Of a DNA stretch of 64,000 nt, positions 12,001 to 23,635 are shown one piece after another; positions within the stretch are counted from its first letter, which is position 1; each line of letters starts with the position of its first letter. The position numbers and the translations under genes are program-made. The notes below the pieces were generated by a model that was given only the letters and a program-made list of their open reading frames with translations, ran no database searches and was not told where the DNA came from. The stretch lies in contig OU342632.1 in assembly GCA_910589415.1 (NCBI GenBank), positions 19,037,507 through 19,101,506 on the forward strand, read 5' to 3'. This DNA comes from Malachius bipustulatus (Eukaryota > Arthropoda > Insecta > Coleoptera > Melyridae).

Positions 12001-14403
12001 CAAACAAATTGGTAGATATGATAAGTCTGGCACCTCGTAAAAGCCTAATTTGGAATTTGGAGGTGAACTTTTGAAGTTAGATGTCCACCATCCCTAAATC
12101 TGACCGGTATGAGGTGCCAGACTTACCCTCTATCTTTGGATGGTGTATAAAATGTGAGAAAAAACATTTACTGGTCCATCTGGAGATGACTTTGAATAAT
12201 TTATTTGCAGGTTAATTGCAATAATTCAATGGAAGAGCCTGAAAACCGCTTGGGGAGGAATCTGAAGAAAGGGCAGCCAGGGGAGCTCTTGGATCGCTTA
12301 GAGGTTTTCAACAGTGTTGAAGTGTTAGCCCCAGACATTGATGATGTAAAAAAGACTGACAAATTACACGTGGGTGAGTAATTATTTATGAAGAGGGGCG
12401 GGGATGTGTGTAAATAATAAAAACTTCTTCATTGTATATAATCTATTGTACATAATCTATTGTATATAAAATTCTTTTGTATATAAAATATACCATTTAT
12501 CCGATTGGTGTTGTCTTTTTCCTATTCCTTGCACACTTTCTTATTTTATGTCAACTTCTAGCATTCAATATAATTTTAAATGTTAAACAAACTTGGGAGG
12601 AGGGGTTTGTGGTTTTCTCGCCGAGAAACCAGTCACTAGATTTTCTCAAAATTGTAAACGAAGCAAGCAGCTCCAATTCCGAGATTTGGGTACATCTGCA
12701 TTAAGGAGTGGCATGACTTGGAATAATGCACCCAGGAGTGGATGGGCACAGGGGGAGAAAGAGAATTTTTCCGGTTTAGACTACTCAATCCACCCCTGAA
12801 TGCACCCATGCACCAAAATCGACTTCGCACGATTATCAATATGAAATTATGAGTTTACCCTGTAACCACCAAAAGTTCAATCACCCTTTCAACAGACTAC
12901 GTTGATTGATCCAAACTCCCCGCAGACTCTCTGGACCAAATGTTTGCCGATAATAGTTGCTAAGAGACAGTTCCTTCTTCGAAATCCTGAAAATAAAAAC
13001 TTCCATGTCGCTCAAGTTTGAGGAAAATTGACTTTTCGCTTCACAGAAAAGGTTGCCTAATTGTGGATTGTTCAAAACATCCCAAAATTTATGCAACCTC
13101 TTCATCTGGTTAGAGATTGTTCTTACTACTTCTTTTTTGACCATCAGTTTAAAAAAAAAAACATTTTTACTGGCACATTCTTATTCACTGGAGTCTCTAG
13201 TACCCGCTGATTCCATTTTTTGAACCCCTGCAACCTCTTTTTACCTCCTCCGCTAAGAATGGCAAAGAAACAGTTTTTGCATGAAAATAGGGTAGCTTAC
13301 ACTTGGTATTCTTACCTAAAGTGATTTGTTTACACTGCCCAAACATTTATTTGAAATGCTGCGAGGCAGTTTCTTGGGTGTCTACGCTCAGAGACACATC
13401 CTCGGTTACTAAGTGGCACCTATGCGACCTTGACATTTCACATTCGAGATCTAGTAGAGGGACTCGAGCTCAAAGAATGGAGACTCCAGAGATTCCAGTT
13501 GACCTCTTAATAATGTGCCAGTAAAAAACAGCTAATGGTCAGAAAAATGGTAAGAACAATCGTCAACCAGATGAAGAGGTTGCAAAAATTTTGGGAATGT
13601 TTTGAAATTTGTGATGATAAAAATCGATTTGCCTAGAAACTGGACCCATCTTTTTGAACACATGTTTTTGAACACGTCTTTGAAAATGTTAAAAAAGAAG
13701 ACTTGAAGACACCCGTTGTATTCCAGTCGGTTTTACAGAGTGAGAAATCCTCTCAGCTTTCGAAATTCTCGCAGAAATTGCAAAGTGCAAGTCGGGGGCG
13801 AAAGATAGCGGGAGTCCTCTCAAATTGACGCATTCCATTTCTAAAAAAAACTTGTTGCAAGTTTCCTCTTTTTTTTCAAATGTTTAGGGATCTACGAGTA
13901 TTGCAACAACTATTGTTTGACGTGAATAGTGTCTCTTGTTTGACAATCTAGTCAAATAAACCTTATAGTGGTGATAGGTGATTTGCATGCGGACTAAGTA
14001 CCTACTTAAGTCACCGTCCCGAGGGCATCTTCTGGCAAGTTTTGTAAGTAATTCTGCGGTAACACTAAACCAATGCGCACCCCGTTAACACTTTTATGTA
14101 CAACCTACACCTATAAAGCTGGATATTCTTCTTTCAGGTGCCTTTTTCGATAAGCCAACGGTCGAAGGTGAGTTATGCGTTTCTCCCGAACGTATGGCTA
14201 TGGCGCTATGCGTTGCAGGAGCTGTATTCCTGGGAGCCGTGGTAACCGCTTCCCTATCTTTATTGCGTGCCCGAAGGCTGCGTCCAAGTCACCCACGCAG
14301 TCTCTTGGACAACTCCAGCAGCGCCGGTTCCGGCTACGCCACTAAACTGTTTTACAGCACCCAGCCTGACGGCAGAGGTGACGGCTATGGGAGAATATTA
14401 TGA
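9027..14403 (+). CDS. Zona pellucida (ZP) domain transmembrane protein
   Basis: The coding exons are 9027-9252, 11101-11362, 11430-11620, 11687-11940, 12211-12373 and 14138-14403, giving 453 aa with all intron phases consistent. The start ATG lies 8 nt after a splice acceptor and opens a hydrophobic signal peptide (about residues 5-22). A ZP module follows with spaced cysteines C44, C72, C91 and C133, then DCMAHDG, ERGCPID and a cluster ISCGLQLCRSYC with a further NC. After it, NRLGR contains an RxxR dibasic-type site that could be the furin cleavage site of ZP proteins. Residues about 385-408 form a transmembrane helix followed by an Arg-rich stop-transfer (RARRLR) and a 45-residue tail. ZP proteins polymerise at the apical surface and anchor or shape insect cuticle. 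Resemblance is to arthropod ZP proteins; I cannot say which fly paralogue is the orthologue. Introns 1, 4 and 5 hold repeats. Confidence 0.9.
9322..10710. mobile_element. 1.4-kb element with about 510-bp inverted arms in ZP intron 1
   Basis: The left arm (about 9322-9832) and right arm (about 10197-10710) are inverted, nearly identical copies. The termini are TGTAACAACCTCCCCCC and its complement, and a 4-bp direct repeat CTAC flanks both sides (9318-9321 and 10711-10714). The central 360 bp are unique to the element. Termini of the form TG...CA with a 4-bp duplication look like LTRs, so it may be two LTR-like units arranged head to head rather than a classical foldback transposon. No protein is encoded. 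The high arm identity suggests a recent insertion or arm homogenisation. It sits wholly within the intron and leaves the flanking splice sites intact. Confidence 0.85.
10870..10966. repeat. 97-nt near-perfect hairpin in ZP intron 1
   Basis: The arms 10870-10905 and 10931-10966 pair over 36 positions with about three mismatches (GCCATAGGATACACCCCA against its complement, then GCAGCCAAAAT against its complement), leaving a 25-nt loop. It is transcribed with the ZP gene if that gene is expressed. Its size is like a microRNA precursor, but it could equally be a miniature inverted-repeat remnant. Confidence 0.75.
12022..12125. repeat. 104-bp miniature inverted-repeat sequence in ZP intron 4
   Basis: Perfect 15-bp terminal inverted repeats, TAAGTCTGGCACCTC at 12022 and its complement ending at 12125, flank a 74-bp AT-rich centre. 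It lies just after the donor of the exon ending at 11940. It is probably a miniature transposon relic; no target duplication is obvious. Confidence 0.65.
13071..13606. repeat. Diverged foldback repeat in ZP intron 5
   Basis: The left arm (13071-13147) contains GCAACCTCTTCATCTGGTT and the right arm (13532-13606) its inverse AACCAGATGAAGAGGTTGC. Pairing continues inward through TTTTACTGGCACATTCTTA against TAATAATGTGCCAGTAAAA and GGAGTCTCTAG against a diverged mirror. The arms carry more substitutions and indels than the other foldbacks, so this is an older copy. Confidence 0.7.
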
Positions 14404-14620
14404 GAATTAATTATGGGTACAGTGAAAGTAATGCCCTTTAGTGAAAAAAAAACTAATTTAACTAACTGAACACATAATTTGCATTCTAGAATAGTGTGAT
14501 TTCAACTTTATATGGTTTTTTGGAAAAATTATTATAGAAAATGTGATCATGATAACGTCTCTATGCCGTATTTGGTAGTTTTGTTGGTCTTCTTCCTGGT
14601 AAATAAAAAAAAAAAAAAAA
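14404..14620 (+). terminator. Probable 3' UTR and polyadenylation signal of the ZP gene
   Basis: Downstream of the TGA at 14401-14403 an AT-rich stretch runs to AATAAA at 14602-14607, which is merged with a genomic A-tract. This is the first clear AATAAA after the stop, about 200 nt away. The A-tract makes the call less certain. Confidence 0.4.
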
Positions 14621-16054
14621 AACAATTTCAAAAGTGGCTATTGGAGTGAATAAGATCCCTATTTTCGTCCAATTGCGAGTACATAAATAAATCTTTATTT
14701 TTACGTGTCGATGTTGCAGAGATGAAACTTCGAAGAAAAAGTGAAAAAGTCGTAACCGATCTCCCAGTTCTCATGAAGATCGATCGTGTTATACGCAAAT
14801 TGACGTCAAGAAGCAAGTAGCACCATTTGGCCTTTTATGGATCTTAATTCGTATCTTTCCTTCTTTAGGTAGGACTAGTTCCGCTTTTGACTTCTGGCTT
14901 AAGATGACCGCGAGAGGGTGTGATCTTTTCGTGTGAAACGAGGAAAAGGTGGTTTCCTCGAAAAGTGGAAACTGGTAAGGGAAGTCTACATGGATATACT
15001 CATCGGACACGATGTTCCGATTTGTTCCAGTTGCACATGCAGGAGATATGGAATCAAGAAAGTTAGGACTTTTACGTTATCTTGGAGAATCCAACAACTA
15101 TGATGAAGAATAGCTCAACAACTTGCCTCGTTGAGCTAATGGGCCTCGATAGAAGTGTTTTGAGACAATAGTTTTTCTTCCACTCACTCAACCACGCGGT
15201 TTTTCATCATAATTATCAATGCACTTATAATTATGACGGTTCAAGCAAGCACTTGAAGCCTCATTATATTCTGCGAAATTTCATTAAACTTCGGACGATT
15301 GATCACATTTTTTATTGAGATGCTTGAGTAAAGTTAATTAAAACTTTATTAAATTCTAAACAAACCATATGAAGTTGCGTACCTAATTACTTTTCCCAGT
15401 TATTTTTTATCCCGTTTTCTTTGCTTATGATGACAGAAGTATGTGAAGTTTTCTGCTGGGGTATAATATTCACACTATATTAGGGTTTGTCATGTGTTTA
15501 GTGGTATAAGTATGTAAATAGGAGATGAAATTTCCACGATGAAAGGACAATAAGAAGGGTTCGTTTATTTTGAATCGGGGAATATTCCCAGTGGGTTTTA
15601 AAGGATAAGTTCGACATTCAGCATGCATAATGCCAAACAATATTTGTTGACAACATATCACGTCGTGCATAGCATAAAAATTACAAACGCAATTACGAAT
15701 TAATTTAGAAGGATAAAAAAGATAAGTAATTAAATAAAAAAAAAAAATCCATGTCTGAGATTGAATCTCTGTCATAAAACCGAAAAATTAAATATTTCTG
15801 ATACATTTTGCAGGTTCAATCTCCGACTTTTTTATATTAATACAAAAACTTTATTTCCTCATATGATATTACATAGATAAATAATAAGTTATTTAGGCAT
15901 GAACATTAGCTTCATAATTCCTTTAAATAGATCATTATTAATTGTATAGCTGTCATACCTATTAAGTATTTATTACTGTGAAAAAAATTAAATAAAATGT
16001 TTAATATTTTTTAATGTAGAGTTTTTATCTAATTTTAAAAGAAAACCATATACT
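14621..16054. other. Intergenic, no gene recognised
   Basis: AT-rich DNA with short unsupported open frames only. A fragment near 15755-15830 (TCTGAGATTGAATCT...GTTCAATCTCCGAC) resembles part of the inverted-repeat element at 22181-23294. Confidence 0.4.
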
Positions 16055-16948
16055 TACAGGATGTTAGTAGATAAGTGCGACAAACTTCAAGGGGTGATTC
16101 TACATGACAAAATAATGACAGTTTGTTATATAAACGTAGGTATACGTGCGCAAAGAAATATGCAAATGACATTTGGTGGGTTTTAAGAGGAAGTGATTTC
16201 GCATTTTCTGACGTGAAATTAAGAATTTTATGGTGATCAGTGACGCGCATACAGGTAACCATCTCAATTTTTTTAAGAAAAAAAATGGTACGCCACTGAG
16301 ATATTTTAAATTAAAAATCGTTTTTGAATTTCTCGTTCAATTTGCGATAAGAAATCTTCTATGTCTTTTTTCCGTATGGGGCGCTATTTCTAAGCAAAAA
16401 AATAAAACATAAAACATAAAAATAAAAATAAAACGTCTGAAAGAGGTCATTTTCAACATTTGTTGGAGTTTCGCGCCTATTTAAATTATTATTAGTATTA
16501 TTATCTGTTATTATTCTGGTTTAATGTTATTGTATTATATTATTAGCAATAAATATGTCGTCATTTCTTAATAAAACCTTTAACACCCCGTATGTATGAA
16601 AACAAAGCATTTGCGCACATACGTTTACATAGCAAACTGTTATTATTTTTTTACAGGGTGTTAGTAAATATGTGCGAAAAACTTTGTTTATACCGGGTGT
16701 TTACTGTAAGGTTGGTCAAACTTCACTGGCTGATTCTTCAGACTAAAATATACAAAAAATTTCCCATTACCGTTGTGCCCGGAAATTCACCGTCTTTTTG
16801 AGATACAGGGTGTCGAAGAAATATTATTTTTCCAGTTTTTTTGACGGTATCTCGGGAACCGTCTGAGATACAATGCTCAGCTTTTATACACACTATGTGC
16901 TCACTGATACTCTTATTTTTGCAGTAAAATAAAGGTTTTAAAAAAATT

Positions 16949-17006
16949 CAGTGGCGTAGATTTAGGGTATTTTGAGGGTTTCGACCTCCTAAATTCTACG
17001 CCACTG
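16949..17006. repeat. 58-bp mini-module bounded by CAGTGGCGTA inverted ends
   Basis: CAGTGGCGTA at 16949 and TACGCCACTG ending at 17006 are perfect inverted ends. Inside, ATTTAGGG and its near complement CCTAAATT are also inverted. Ends of the form CAGTG are typical of hAT elements, but 58 bp is far below known sizes and no 8-bp duplication is evident. Confidence 0.6.
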
Positions 17007-17310
17007 GAATAAATGCGATTTTAAGCAGCGCCTTTCAACCGCCCATGTTTTCTACACCAAAAAGGTACTGTTAACGGTTCTAAAATGAACCGTTTCCGAG
17101 AAAAATGGCATTTTATGAAAGAAAACATAATTTTTCAACAGCATTTTGGAAAAATCTAAGTAAAGTGAAAACTTATTCCTATAATCAATGTTTTCTCTCA
17201 TAAAATGACATTTTTCTCGGAAACGGTCAACTTTAGAGCCGTTAACCAGTACCTTATTGGTGTAGAAAACATGGACGGTTCAAAGGTGCTGCTTAAAATC
17301 GCATTTACTC

Positions 17311-17366
17311 CAGTGGCGTAGAAATTAGGGGGTCGAAACCCTCAAAATACCCTAAATACGCCACTG
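17311..17366. repeat. 56-bp mini-module, mirror partner of 16949-17006
   Basis: CAGTGGCGTA at 17311 and TACGCCACTG ending at 17366 bound a module in the opposite arm of the same foldback. Content mirrors the 16949 copy (TTAGGGGGTCGAAACCCTC against the other copy's GAGGGTTTCGACCTCC), as expected if the module was present before the arms were duplicated. Confidence 0.6.
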
Positions 17367-17719
17367 AATTTTTTTTAAACCTTTATTTTACGGCTGAGAT
17401 AAGGGGATCGTGAGCACATAGTGTGTATAAGAGCTGAACATTGTATCTCATATGGTCCCCGAGATATCGTCAAAAAACTGGAAAAAGAATATTAATTCCT
17501 TCGACACCCTGTATAGGTATCTCAAAAACGGTGCATTTCCGGACACACGTTAATGGGAATTTTTTTGTTTATTTTAGTCTGAAAAATAGGCCTGTGAAGT
17601 TTGGCCAACCTTACAGTAAAAACCGAGGTAAAAACCCTGTATAGCAAACTGTCGATATTTTTTCATGTAGAATCTCCCCCTGACTGAAGTTTGTCGCACT
17701 TATTTACTAACACCCTGTA

Positions 17720-18080
17720 TCCTATGTATATAGGTGTGTTTCTGTTGTTGTCTGGTATTATAGGAATACCTAGGTAGATAATAGTTGGTTCAAGTTCCTC
17801 TGAAGTAGGTATGACTACTTCAAGTGGATATTCCTTGAGAAATTGAAATAAAGCGGCATTCACATAGAAACAAAATCCAAGCCTTTCTGAGAAGTTTCAG
17901 TGCACCTTTGAACTGGAATAAAATTCAAATCTATCAATTTTCCTTCTGTAACGACTTGATAATATAAAGGAAACCACTTTATTGACAGTTAAAACCTACC
18001 ACCAAAAAATATATTTTAGAGACCCAAATAATTTATTTGGAATTAGTACCTATTCTTGCCTCTTGAAAGTTCCGCGTATA
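17720..18080. other. Spacer between foldback elements, no gene seen
   Basis: Short AT-rich interval. The open frame at 17663-17863 on the - strand spans the edge of a repeat and is not considered a gene. Confidence 0.4.
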
Positions 18081-18082
18081 TA

Positions 18083-19218
18083 CAGGGTGTATCAGAGATG
18101 CTGGACCAAACTTGAAGGAGTGGTTCCTCTCATAAATGTATGTTAAAAAAATAAGTTTCGGCTCAAAATCATGTTTCGTTTAAGAGATACAGGGTGCCAA
18201 GCTCTAAAAAAAAAATATAAGAGTTTTTGGTCATAACTCGTATAAATTTACACCGATTTTGATGAAACTCTGCATAAACAATAAGCAAACAAAGCTCTTT
18301 AATTTGGGTATTTTATTTTTGATTTTGTAGATGTCTTCCAGTGGTATAGTCAGGATTGGAGCCACTTTTCCCTCCCCATATTTTACGCCACTGACTTTAT
18401 TGCAAATACAAAACCGTTGTGCAATAGCCCAGGCTGTTTAGAATAAAAAACCTTCCTTTAAGTTTTTTCATATGCCGCACCATTTTTGAAATATTTTAAT
18501 TTTTCTCAGGTAATGTTGGGCCATGCATTTACATAGAAAAATTGTTGATTTTATTAAAATTTACCCGAGTACAATTTTTATGCAAAATGTAATTAGTGAC
18601 ATTGCCTGGGTAAACTTTAAATATCTCAAAAATAGTGCGTCGTGTGGGAAAAGCTAACGAATAATATACTGTTTGGTTCTAAAATCCATTAGCTATAAAC
18701 AACATTTTTGTATGTGTAATAAAGTTAGTGGCGTGAAAGATAGGGAGAAAAAAGTGCCCCCAACCCTGAATATTAGATTATAGTGACATTTCTTGAGAAA
18801 ACTTCAAGAATCTCAAAAACGCGCGGTGGGCCGCATGAAAAAAAATTAAGATATATTTTTTGTTCTAAAATGTATGGGTAATCAAAAAACGCTTTTGTAA
18901 TTGGAAAAAAGTTGGTGTGTAAAAGATAGAGAGGGAAAAGAGGGGAAAAAAGAAAAAACCCACTGGGAGACATCCATTATAAAATCTGAAATAGTCAAAT
19001 TAAAAGAGCTTTGTTTGCTTATTGTTCGTGCAGAGTATCATCAAAATCGATTTAAATTTACACAAGTTATAACTCTTATATTTTTTTAACGTTTGGCACC
19101 CTGTATATTTTAAACGAAACTTCATTTTGAGCTGAAAATTATTTTTTTCAACCTAAATTTATGAGAGGAATAACTATACCCCTTCAAGTTTGGCCCAACA
19201 TATCTCTGATACACCCTG
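18083..19218. mobile_element. Long foldback element, CAGGGTGTATCAGAG ends
   Basis: The left end CAGGGTGTATCAGAGATG and the right end CATATCTCTGATACACCCTG are inverted copies. Inner paired blocks include TTTCGTTTAAGAGATACAGGGTGCC (near 18174) against GGCACCCTGTATATTTTAAACG (near 19096) and ACAATAAGCAAACAAAGCTC (near 18279) against its mirror near 19005. The centre lies around 18600-18700. It contains a CAGTGG-bounded mini-module at 18339-18393. Non-coding. It ends about 380 bp before the tRNA gene. Confidence 0.8.
18339..18393. repeat. 55-bp mini-module with CAGTGG...TACGCCACTG ends
   Basis: The left end CAGTGGTATA is a diverged form of CAGTGGCGTA; the right end TACGCCACTG is intact. A further related end, TAGTGGCGTG, lies at 18727. 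These resemble the modules at 16949, 17311 and 42390. Confidence 0.5.
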
Positions 19219-19599
19219 CTGTGGGTATAAGCATAATACTTTTCCATCTATAGAAAACCTCAAGCAATCTAGGGATGGCTGAAAACCCCTGTTAATCCAG
19301 ATAAACAATATAAACTTATATAAGTACTGAAGTCATAAATATACTTCAAAATAAAAATTATATGAAAAAAAATATATTTCATAACTGACATTATAAGGTA
19401 GGTATACATTTTGGTAATATCTAAAGAATTTTGACCGATTTTCCCGCACTTCTAATTTTTAAAAACTTATGTTTTTAGTAATTTTTGGAACTAAGGTGGT
19501 AGGACTGGTAGGTTAGGGTTAGAGATTATATAAAAAAATTCTCACCATCTAGTGTGCTCTGTACTCAGATTCAGCGTCATCTCAAACGGCGATCAACAA

Positions 19600-19672
19600 G
19601 CCCTTGTGGCCTAATGGATAAGGCATCGGCCTCCTAAGCCGGGGACTGTGGGTTCGAGTCCCACCAGGGGTA
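19600..19672 (+). tRNA. tRNA-Arg (anticodon CCT)
   Basis: A 73-nt cloverleaf is visible. The acceptor stem GCCCTTG pairs with CAGGGGT (with G-U pairs) and the discriminator is A. The D arm contains TGGCCTAATGGATAAGGC, the B box of the internal promoter is GGTTCGAGTCC, and the T stem closes with GTGGG/CCCAC. The anticodon stem TCGGC/GCCGG encloses the loop CTCCTAA with anticodon CCT at 19633-19635, reading AGG codons. It lacks an intron. It closely follows the animal tRNA-Arg-CCT consensus, so it should be functional. A T-rich run begins about 7 nt downstream, suitable as an RNA polymerase III terminator. Confidence 0.96.
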
Positions 19673-20530
19673 CTTGACTTTTTTGTTTTTTTCCTTACAC
19701 AATAAATAACTAACCAGTAATTATTTAATTTTTTATATCGACAGATGAATATTTCCCTCATTGCTCTTATTATCCGTCACAAATACCTATCTAAAAGGTA
19801 TTTTCGTTTAAAAAATTCGATCATCGTGTCCAAAAAAACAGTTGACAAATTTTAATATAATTTTCTGCTTATTTAGGTGCCAATTTTACTATTTTTTTTT
19901 TTTATAGGTATTCACATAATGTTACACCTACTCTTATTAAATTACCTATTATCGGGCTAACAGAGGTCGTGTATGCCGTTGACGCCGTTGTGAGCAGTTG
20001 CTGAAATTATCCTTTGACTTTGCTTAGAAGCTTCATCAGGATAAGAAAATCCACAATCCAAGGAATTTTGTATCAAACTAAAAGGAATAAAAGGACCGAT
20101 ATTTCCTTATACAGGGCAGGATGTCCAAATATGATGAGCAAAAAACTCGGCCAGATATTCTACTCGGCCAAAAATTCAAAAATAACAGAGCTTCAAAAAA
20201 AAAAATTTCTATATTGTTTTTAGATTCTTTTTAAATTTGGTACCTAACCCTCATAACTATTTTATTCGAATATTTTTTTACTCCTAGTAGTATTAGAGGG
20301 AATCAAAAAAGCTAGAAAAGTAAGTTTCTCTTATTCTATCGCAATAAAATTTGCAGTTTTCGAGAAAAACGGATTTAAAAAAATTCTTGAGCTGAATATT
20401 ACAAAATCACACCACACTTTCAATTTCTATACCAACAAACAAGAAAACAATAAGAATAATGTGGAATTTATTGTGGTATAGAATAAGTTAAATGAGATAT
20501 AATAATAGTCTCATGCAGTATTTTCTTGTA
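19673..20530. other. Intergenic, no gene recognised
   Basis: It begins with the T-tract expected to terminate the tRNA transcript, then AT-rich DNA without exon-like features. The open frame at 20014-20223 is low-complexity and unsupported. Confidence 0.4.
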
Positions 20531-21444
20531 CAGTTTTGCCGACGACAGTACCCTCATATCTTCTTATACTTTAGATGCGCGAACATCTGCCATCGACGCA
20601 CAGACTCGCAGGGAGCAAGAAGTTGCTATACTTAACAATGACTTGCAAGACATTCTAACTTGGGGCGATAGAAACCAAGTCGAATTTAATGCTGGAAAAA
20701 CCCAAGCAGCCATCTTCTCCAAAAAGACCAACGTTTTGGAGCCAGATATGATGATGGCGGGACACTCTCTCACCCCAGCGTCATCTCTTTGTTTACTTGG
20801 AGTGAGCCTCGGAGCGAACATGTCTTGGCATGATCATGTTGCAGGTCTGGCGAAGAGTGCTTCTCAAAAACTTGGAACACTCTTCCGCACGAAGAAATTT
20901 TATACACCACAACAGCTTCTCCTCTTACACAAGGCTCAAATCCGACCATCCTTGGAGTACTGCTCACATGTTTGGAGCTCAGCTCCCAAACATACGCTGA
21001 GACTACTCGACTCTATTCAGAAAAGAGCCATCCGCTTGATTGGGGACCCAGATTTGTCAAAAAATTTAGACACTCTCGAACATCGAAGAAGAGTAGCTGA
21101 CCTGAGTCTGTTTTACAGATATTTTAATGGAAGGTGTTCAAAAGACGTGGCCCGCTTGATCCCACCAAGAACAAGATCGGGCAGATATACACGTCGAGCC
21201 GCAGACGCTCATCCGTATCAGATTCAGCTCGTTACACCTCGTACCACCCTATTTCAGACTTCTTTTATGTATAGAACCGCATCACTTTGGAATAGCATTC
21301 CAAAGGGCGTGTTTCCCGAAGTATACAACTTACAGAGATTCAAGGCCAACGTGAATCGATATCTCCGCTCATGCACCGCTCCCAGAGCGTCATAGGGATT
21401 TCCCTGCAGTGCTTGTGCATTTACAATAAAAAAAAATAATAATA
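20531..21444 (+). mobile_element. 5'-truncated non-LTR retrotransposon (end of RT domain to 3' tail)
   Basis: The open frame to 21395 starts abruptly at the RT catalytic box (SFADDSTLIS, an F/YADD motif) and continues without a stop for nearly 290 codons. It runs through GVSLGANMSWHDHV and SLEYCSHVWSSAPKHTLRLL to IQKRAIRLIGDP and ASLWNSIPKGVFPE, the post-RT thumb/C-terminal region seen in many insect LINEs. A short 3' UTR follows and ends in an A8 plus (TAA)n tail near 21425-21444. All upstream ORF2 domains are missing, as in normal 5' truncation. The frame is intact, implying a fairly young insertion, but it cannot be autonomous. I do not assign the clade. Confidence 0.85.
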
Positions 21445-22180
21445 ATTTGCCTATTAGGTACTGTCCATAACATCACACAATTTTTGATTTGTGATGTTAT
21501 AATGTGAAAATAATGTTGTAGGTCCCATTCATTATTAAATTAAATGTTATTTTTACGATAATCGAAAATTTCCCAGAGGAAATTTCGATTTGTTCTACTT
21601 ATACGTAAAATCAGTGTGTTATTGTGCATACTTCCGAAGCTTTTCTTGTGTAATTATTATCATTTCAACTTTAAAATGCGAAAAAAAATAATAGTGCAGT
21701 CTTTAAGAAGCTTACTTTGAGCCAGAACGTGACTTCGGAGGAGTAATGTTACCTTTGACGTCTGTAAGAGAGGTAAACACTTCATTATGTAACTTTAAAA
21801 ATTAGTTATCAAAATATAGTCTAATTTTCATCATTGTGTTGCATCATCGGCTCTAAAATTAAGTTTGAAAAGTGTCGCCCGTGTTAATTAGTTCTGAGGC
21901 AAATGCTTAGAGCAACATGATGCAGTCCAAAAAAGAAAACTTGGCGAAAAAAAATTGTTAGAGATGTAGCTGAAAGCACAGAAAGTTAAATTCATAATAT
22001 TATTATTATGTGAGATGAACAAAGTGGCCCTTATATTAATTTGTCGAGTTATTTTATTACTTATTTGCTCTAAATGGGATGAAATTAGGTTATATCCTAA
22101 ATAAGCTCCAAACTTTCAAAATACCAACCATAAACTTAAAAGAGGCTGACCCGAACTAACCTTCATTACTGGATTTTTTA
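21445..22180. other. Intergenic, no gene recognised
   Basis: AT-rich DNA with a small imperfect hairpin at about 21470-21505 (AACATCACACAA / TTGTGATGTTA). No exon or RNA gene was recognised. Confidence 0.35.
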
Positions 22181-23294
22181 TATCGTGTGAGCAAATGAAA
22201 ACATAATTTAGGTAGGCCTTGGAAAAAAATTTCATGTCTTAGATTGGATCTGTAAAAGTGTAAAATGAAAATTTTGGTTTGTAAAATCGTAAACTCATTC
22301 TGATATTGCCTTCTTCTTGTTTTCCAATTTTATTGTCAAATAATATTTATTTTGACATTTGCTGAAATAAGGTGCATCAGGTTGTTAAAATTAGTTTTGT
22401 ATTTCTTGAATAACGCTGACATAAATTATTCGGAGATTGTTCCAGTTACCGTTAAGTTTGTTGGATTATTGACACTGTAAAACCCGTAAAAATGTCATGT
22501 TCAAGCCAAAACAATAAGGATTAACACCTAATAATAGTTTTCCTTAGTCTGCAGTTTGCCCTTTGTAAAATTGTAGGTATTTATTTAAGGCCCTATTACT
22601 TATATCGAATTATCTATCTACTTATTAATTATAGTAAAGTCATTTATTATTATATTTGCACCTGAGGGTTTAAGATAAACACACACCAGAAAGAATCCAC
22701 CACAAGATATAAAAATAAAATCAAACAAGAATAAAGTAACATAACCAAGATAAGGTCTGTGATCTGTGGCTCTAGTGGTGACCATTTTTTAAGAGGGCAA
22801 ACTTTTCTGGAAATAATGTTTGTAAATTTTTGGCGGATAGTCGCTCGCCCAATTTTTATGTATTAATATTTAAAACGAGAAAGCAAAGGAAATAATAATT
22901 CAAAAGTATTAGATAATGTAACTGTCAGATTCACACTTTTTTTTAATTTTAATATTAATTTTTGTAATTTACTAATATTATGCACAGAATTGATTCACCC
23001 ATGTGTTTCTTCAAAACTCCGAGTGGACTTCAAGCGTCATCATCGGCAATTTATGAACGATGCTAGATTTTTATCCAATCAAGCGAACTGGTTATTTTAT
23101 GAACGCATCCAGAGTTTTTCATGTATGATGCAAAGTGTAATTAATGAACGCACCCCAGACCACTCAAAATCACAAAATAAGAAAAATAAGACATTTAAAA
23201 TAGATGACAGTGATTTTATCGTAGGATTCAATCTAAGACATGAAATTTTTTTCCACGGCCTACCTAAATTATGTTTTCATTTGCTCACACGATA
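22181..23294. mobile_element. Inverted-repeat element with TATCGTGTGAGCAAATG ends
   Basis: The left end TATCGTGTGAGCAAATGAAA and the right end (ATTTGCTCACACGATA on this strand) are inverted copies. They continue through AACATAATTTAGGTAGGCC and TTTCATGTCTTAGATTG, giving arms of about 80 bp around a non-repetitive AT-rich centre of roughly 0.95 kb. The open frame at 22990-23304 runs through the right arm and has no recognisable domain. Related fragments lie near 855-1070 and 15755-15830. Confidence 0.75.
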
Positions 23295-23635
23295 CAATTT
23301 GTAAATGTAATAAAATTGGGTGTTTCATTTAAAATAACAAAGTTGGTATCTATAAGTTGGTATAACTGGAAGGGTAGCCATTTTGGCAATATTTTTACTT
23401 GATAGATATCTAATAATGGAATCATAGGTATAGATAGAGACCTTAATGACCGTCACCAAAATTTCATATCTCTAGCTTCTTCATATCTAACCATCTAGTA
23501 CCCAAGTGTCTTTCAATAACGTAATTAACTTAACTTAGTCATACCAAACATAAATTTAAAAAAAAAAACTTTATTGAATCAATTTATATAAATATACAAG
23601 GGTGGCAAAACTTATGTCGTTAAAGTTAGTAGGGC

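Larger units (their letters stand above)
16693..17639. mobile_element. Nested foldback element, CCGGGTG/CAGGGT ends
   Basis: The left arm begins CCGGGTGTTTACTGTAAGG. The right arm carries CCTTACAGTAAAAACCGAGG before AAAAACCCTG. Matching inner blocks are CAGGGTGTCGAAGAA near 16807 against its mirror near 17500, and GAGCACATAGTGTGTATAA (17410-17430) against its mirror near 16890. Both arms also carry one copy of a 56-58 bp module bounded by CAGTGGCGTA. No coding capacity. Confidence 0.8.
16057..17717. mobile_element. Outer foldback element with nested insertions
   Basis: The left end CAGGATGTTAGTAGATAAGTG and the right end (complement CAGGGTGTTAGTAAATAAGTG) are inverted copies flanked by TA. 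They extend inward through GCGACAAACTTCA and ATTCTACATGA to GACAGTTTG. Between them another partial copy of the same end occurs at about 16655 (CAGGGTGTTAGTAAATATG) and a separate foldback is nested at 16693-17639. The composite indicates repeated insertion of related elements into one another. Confidence 0.75.

Noticed and set aside
20526..21395. Host gene encoding a 289-aa protein
   Set aside because: It begins at an RT catalytic box and has LINE C-terminal motifs and a LINE-type 3' tail; a truncated retrotransposon explains it.
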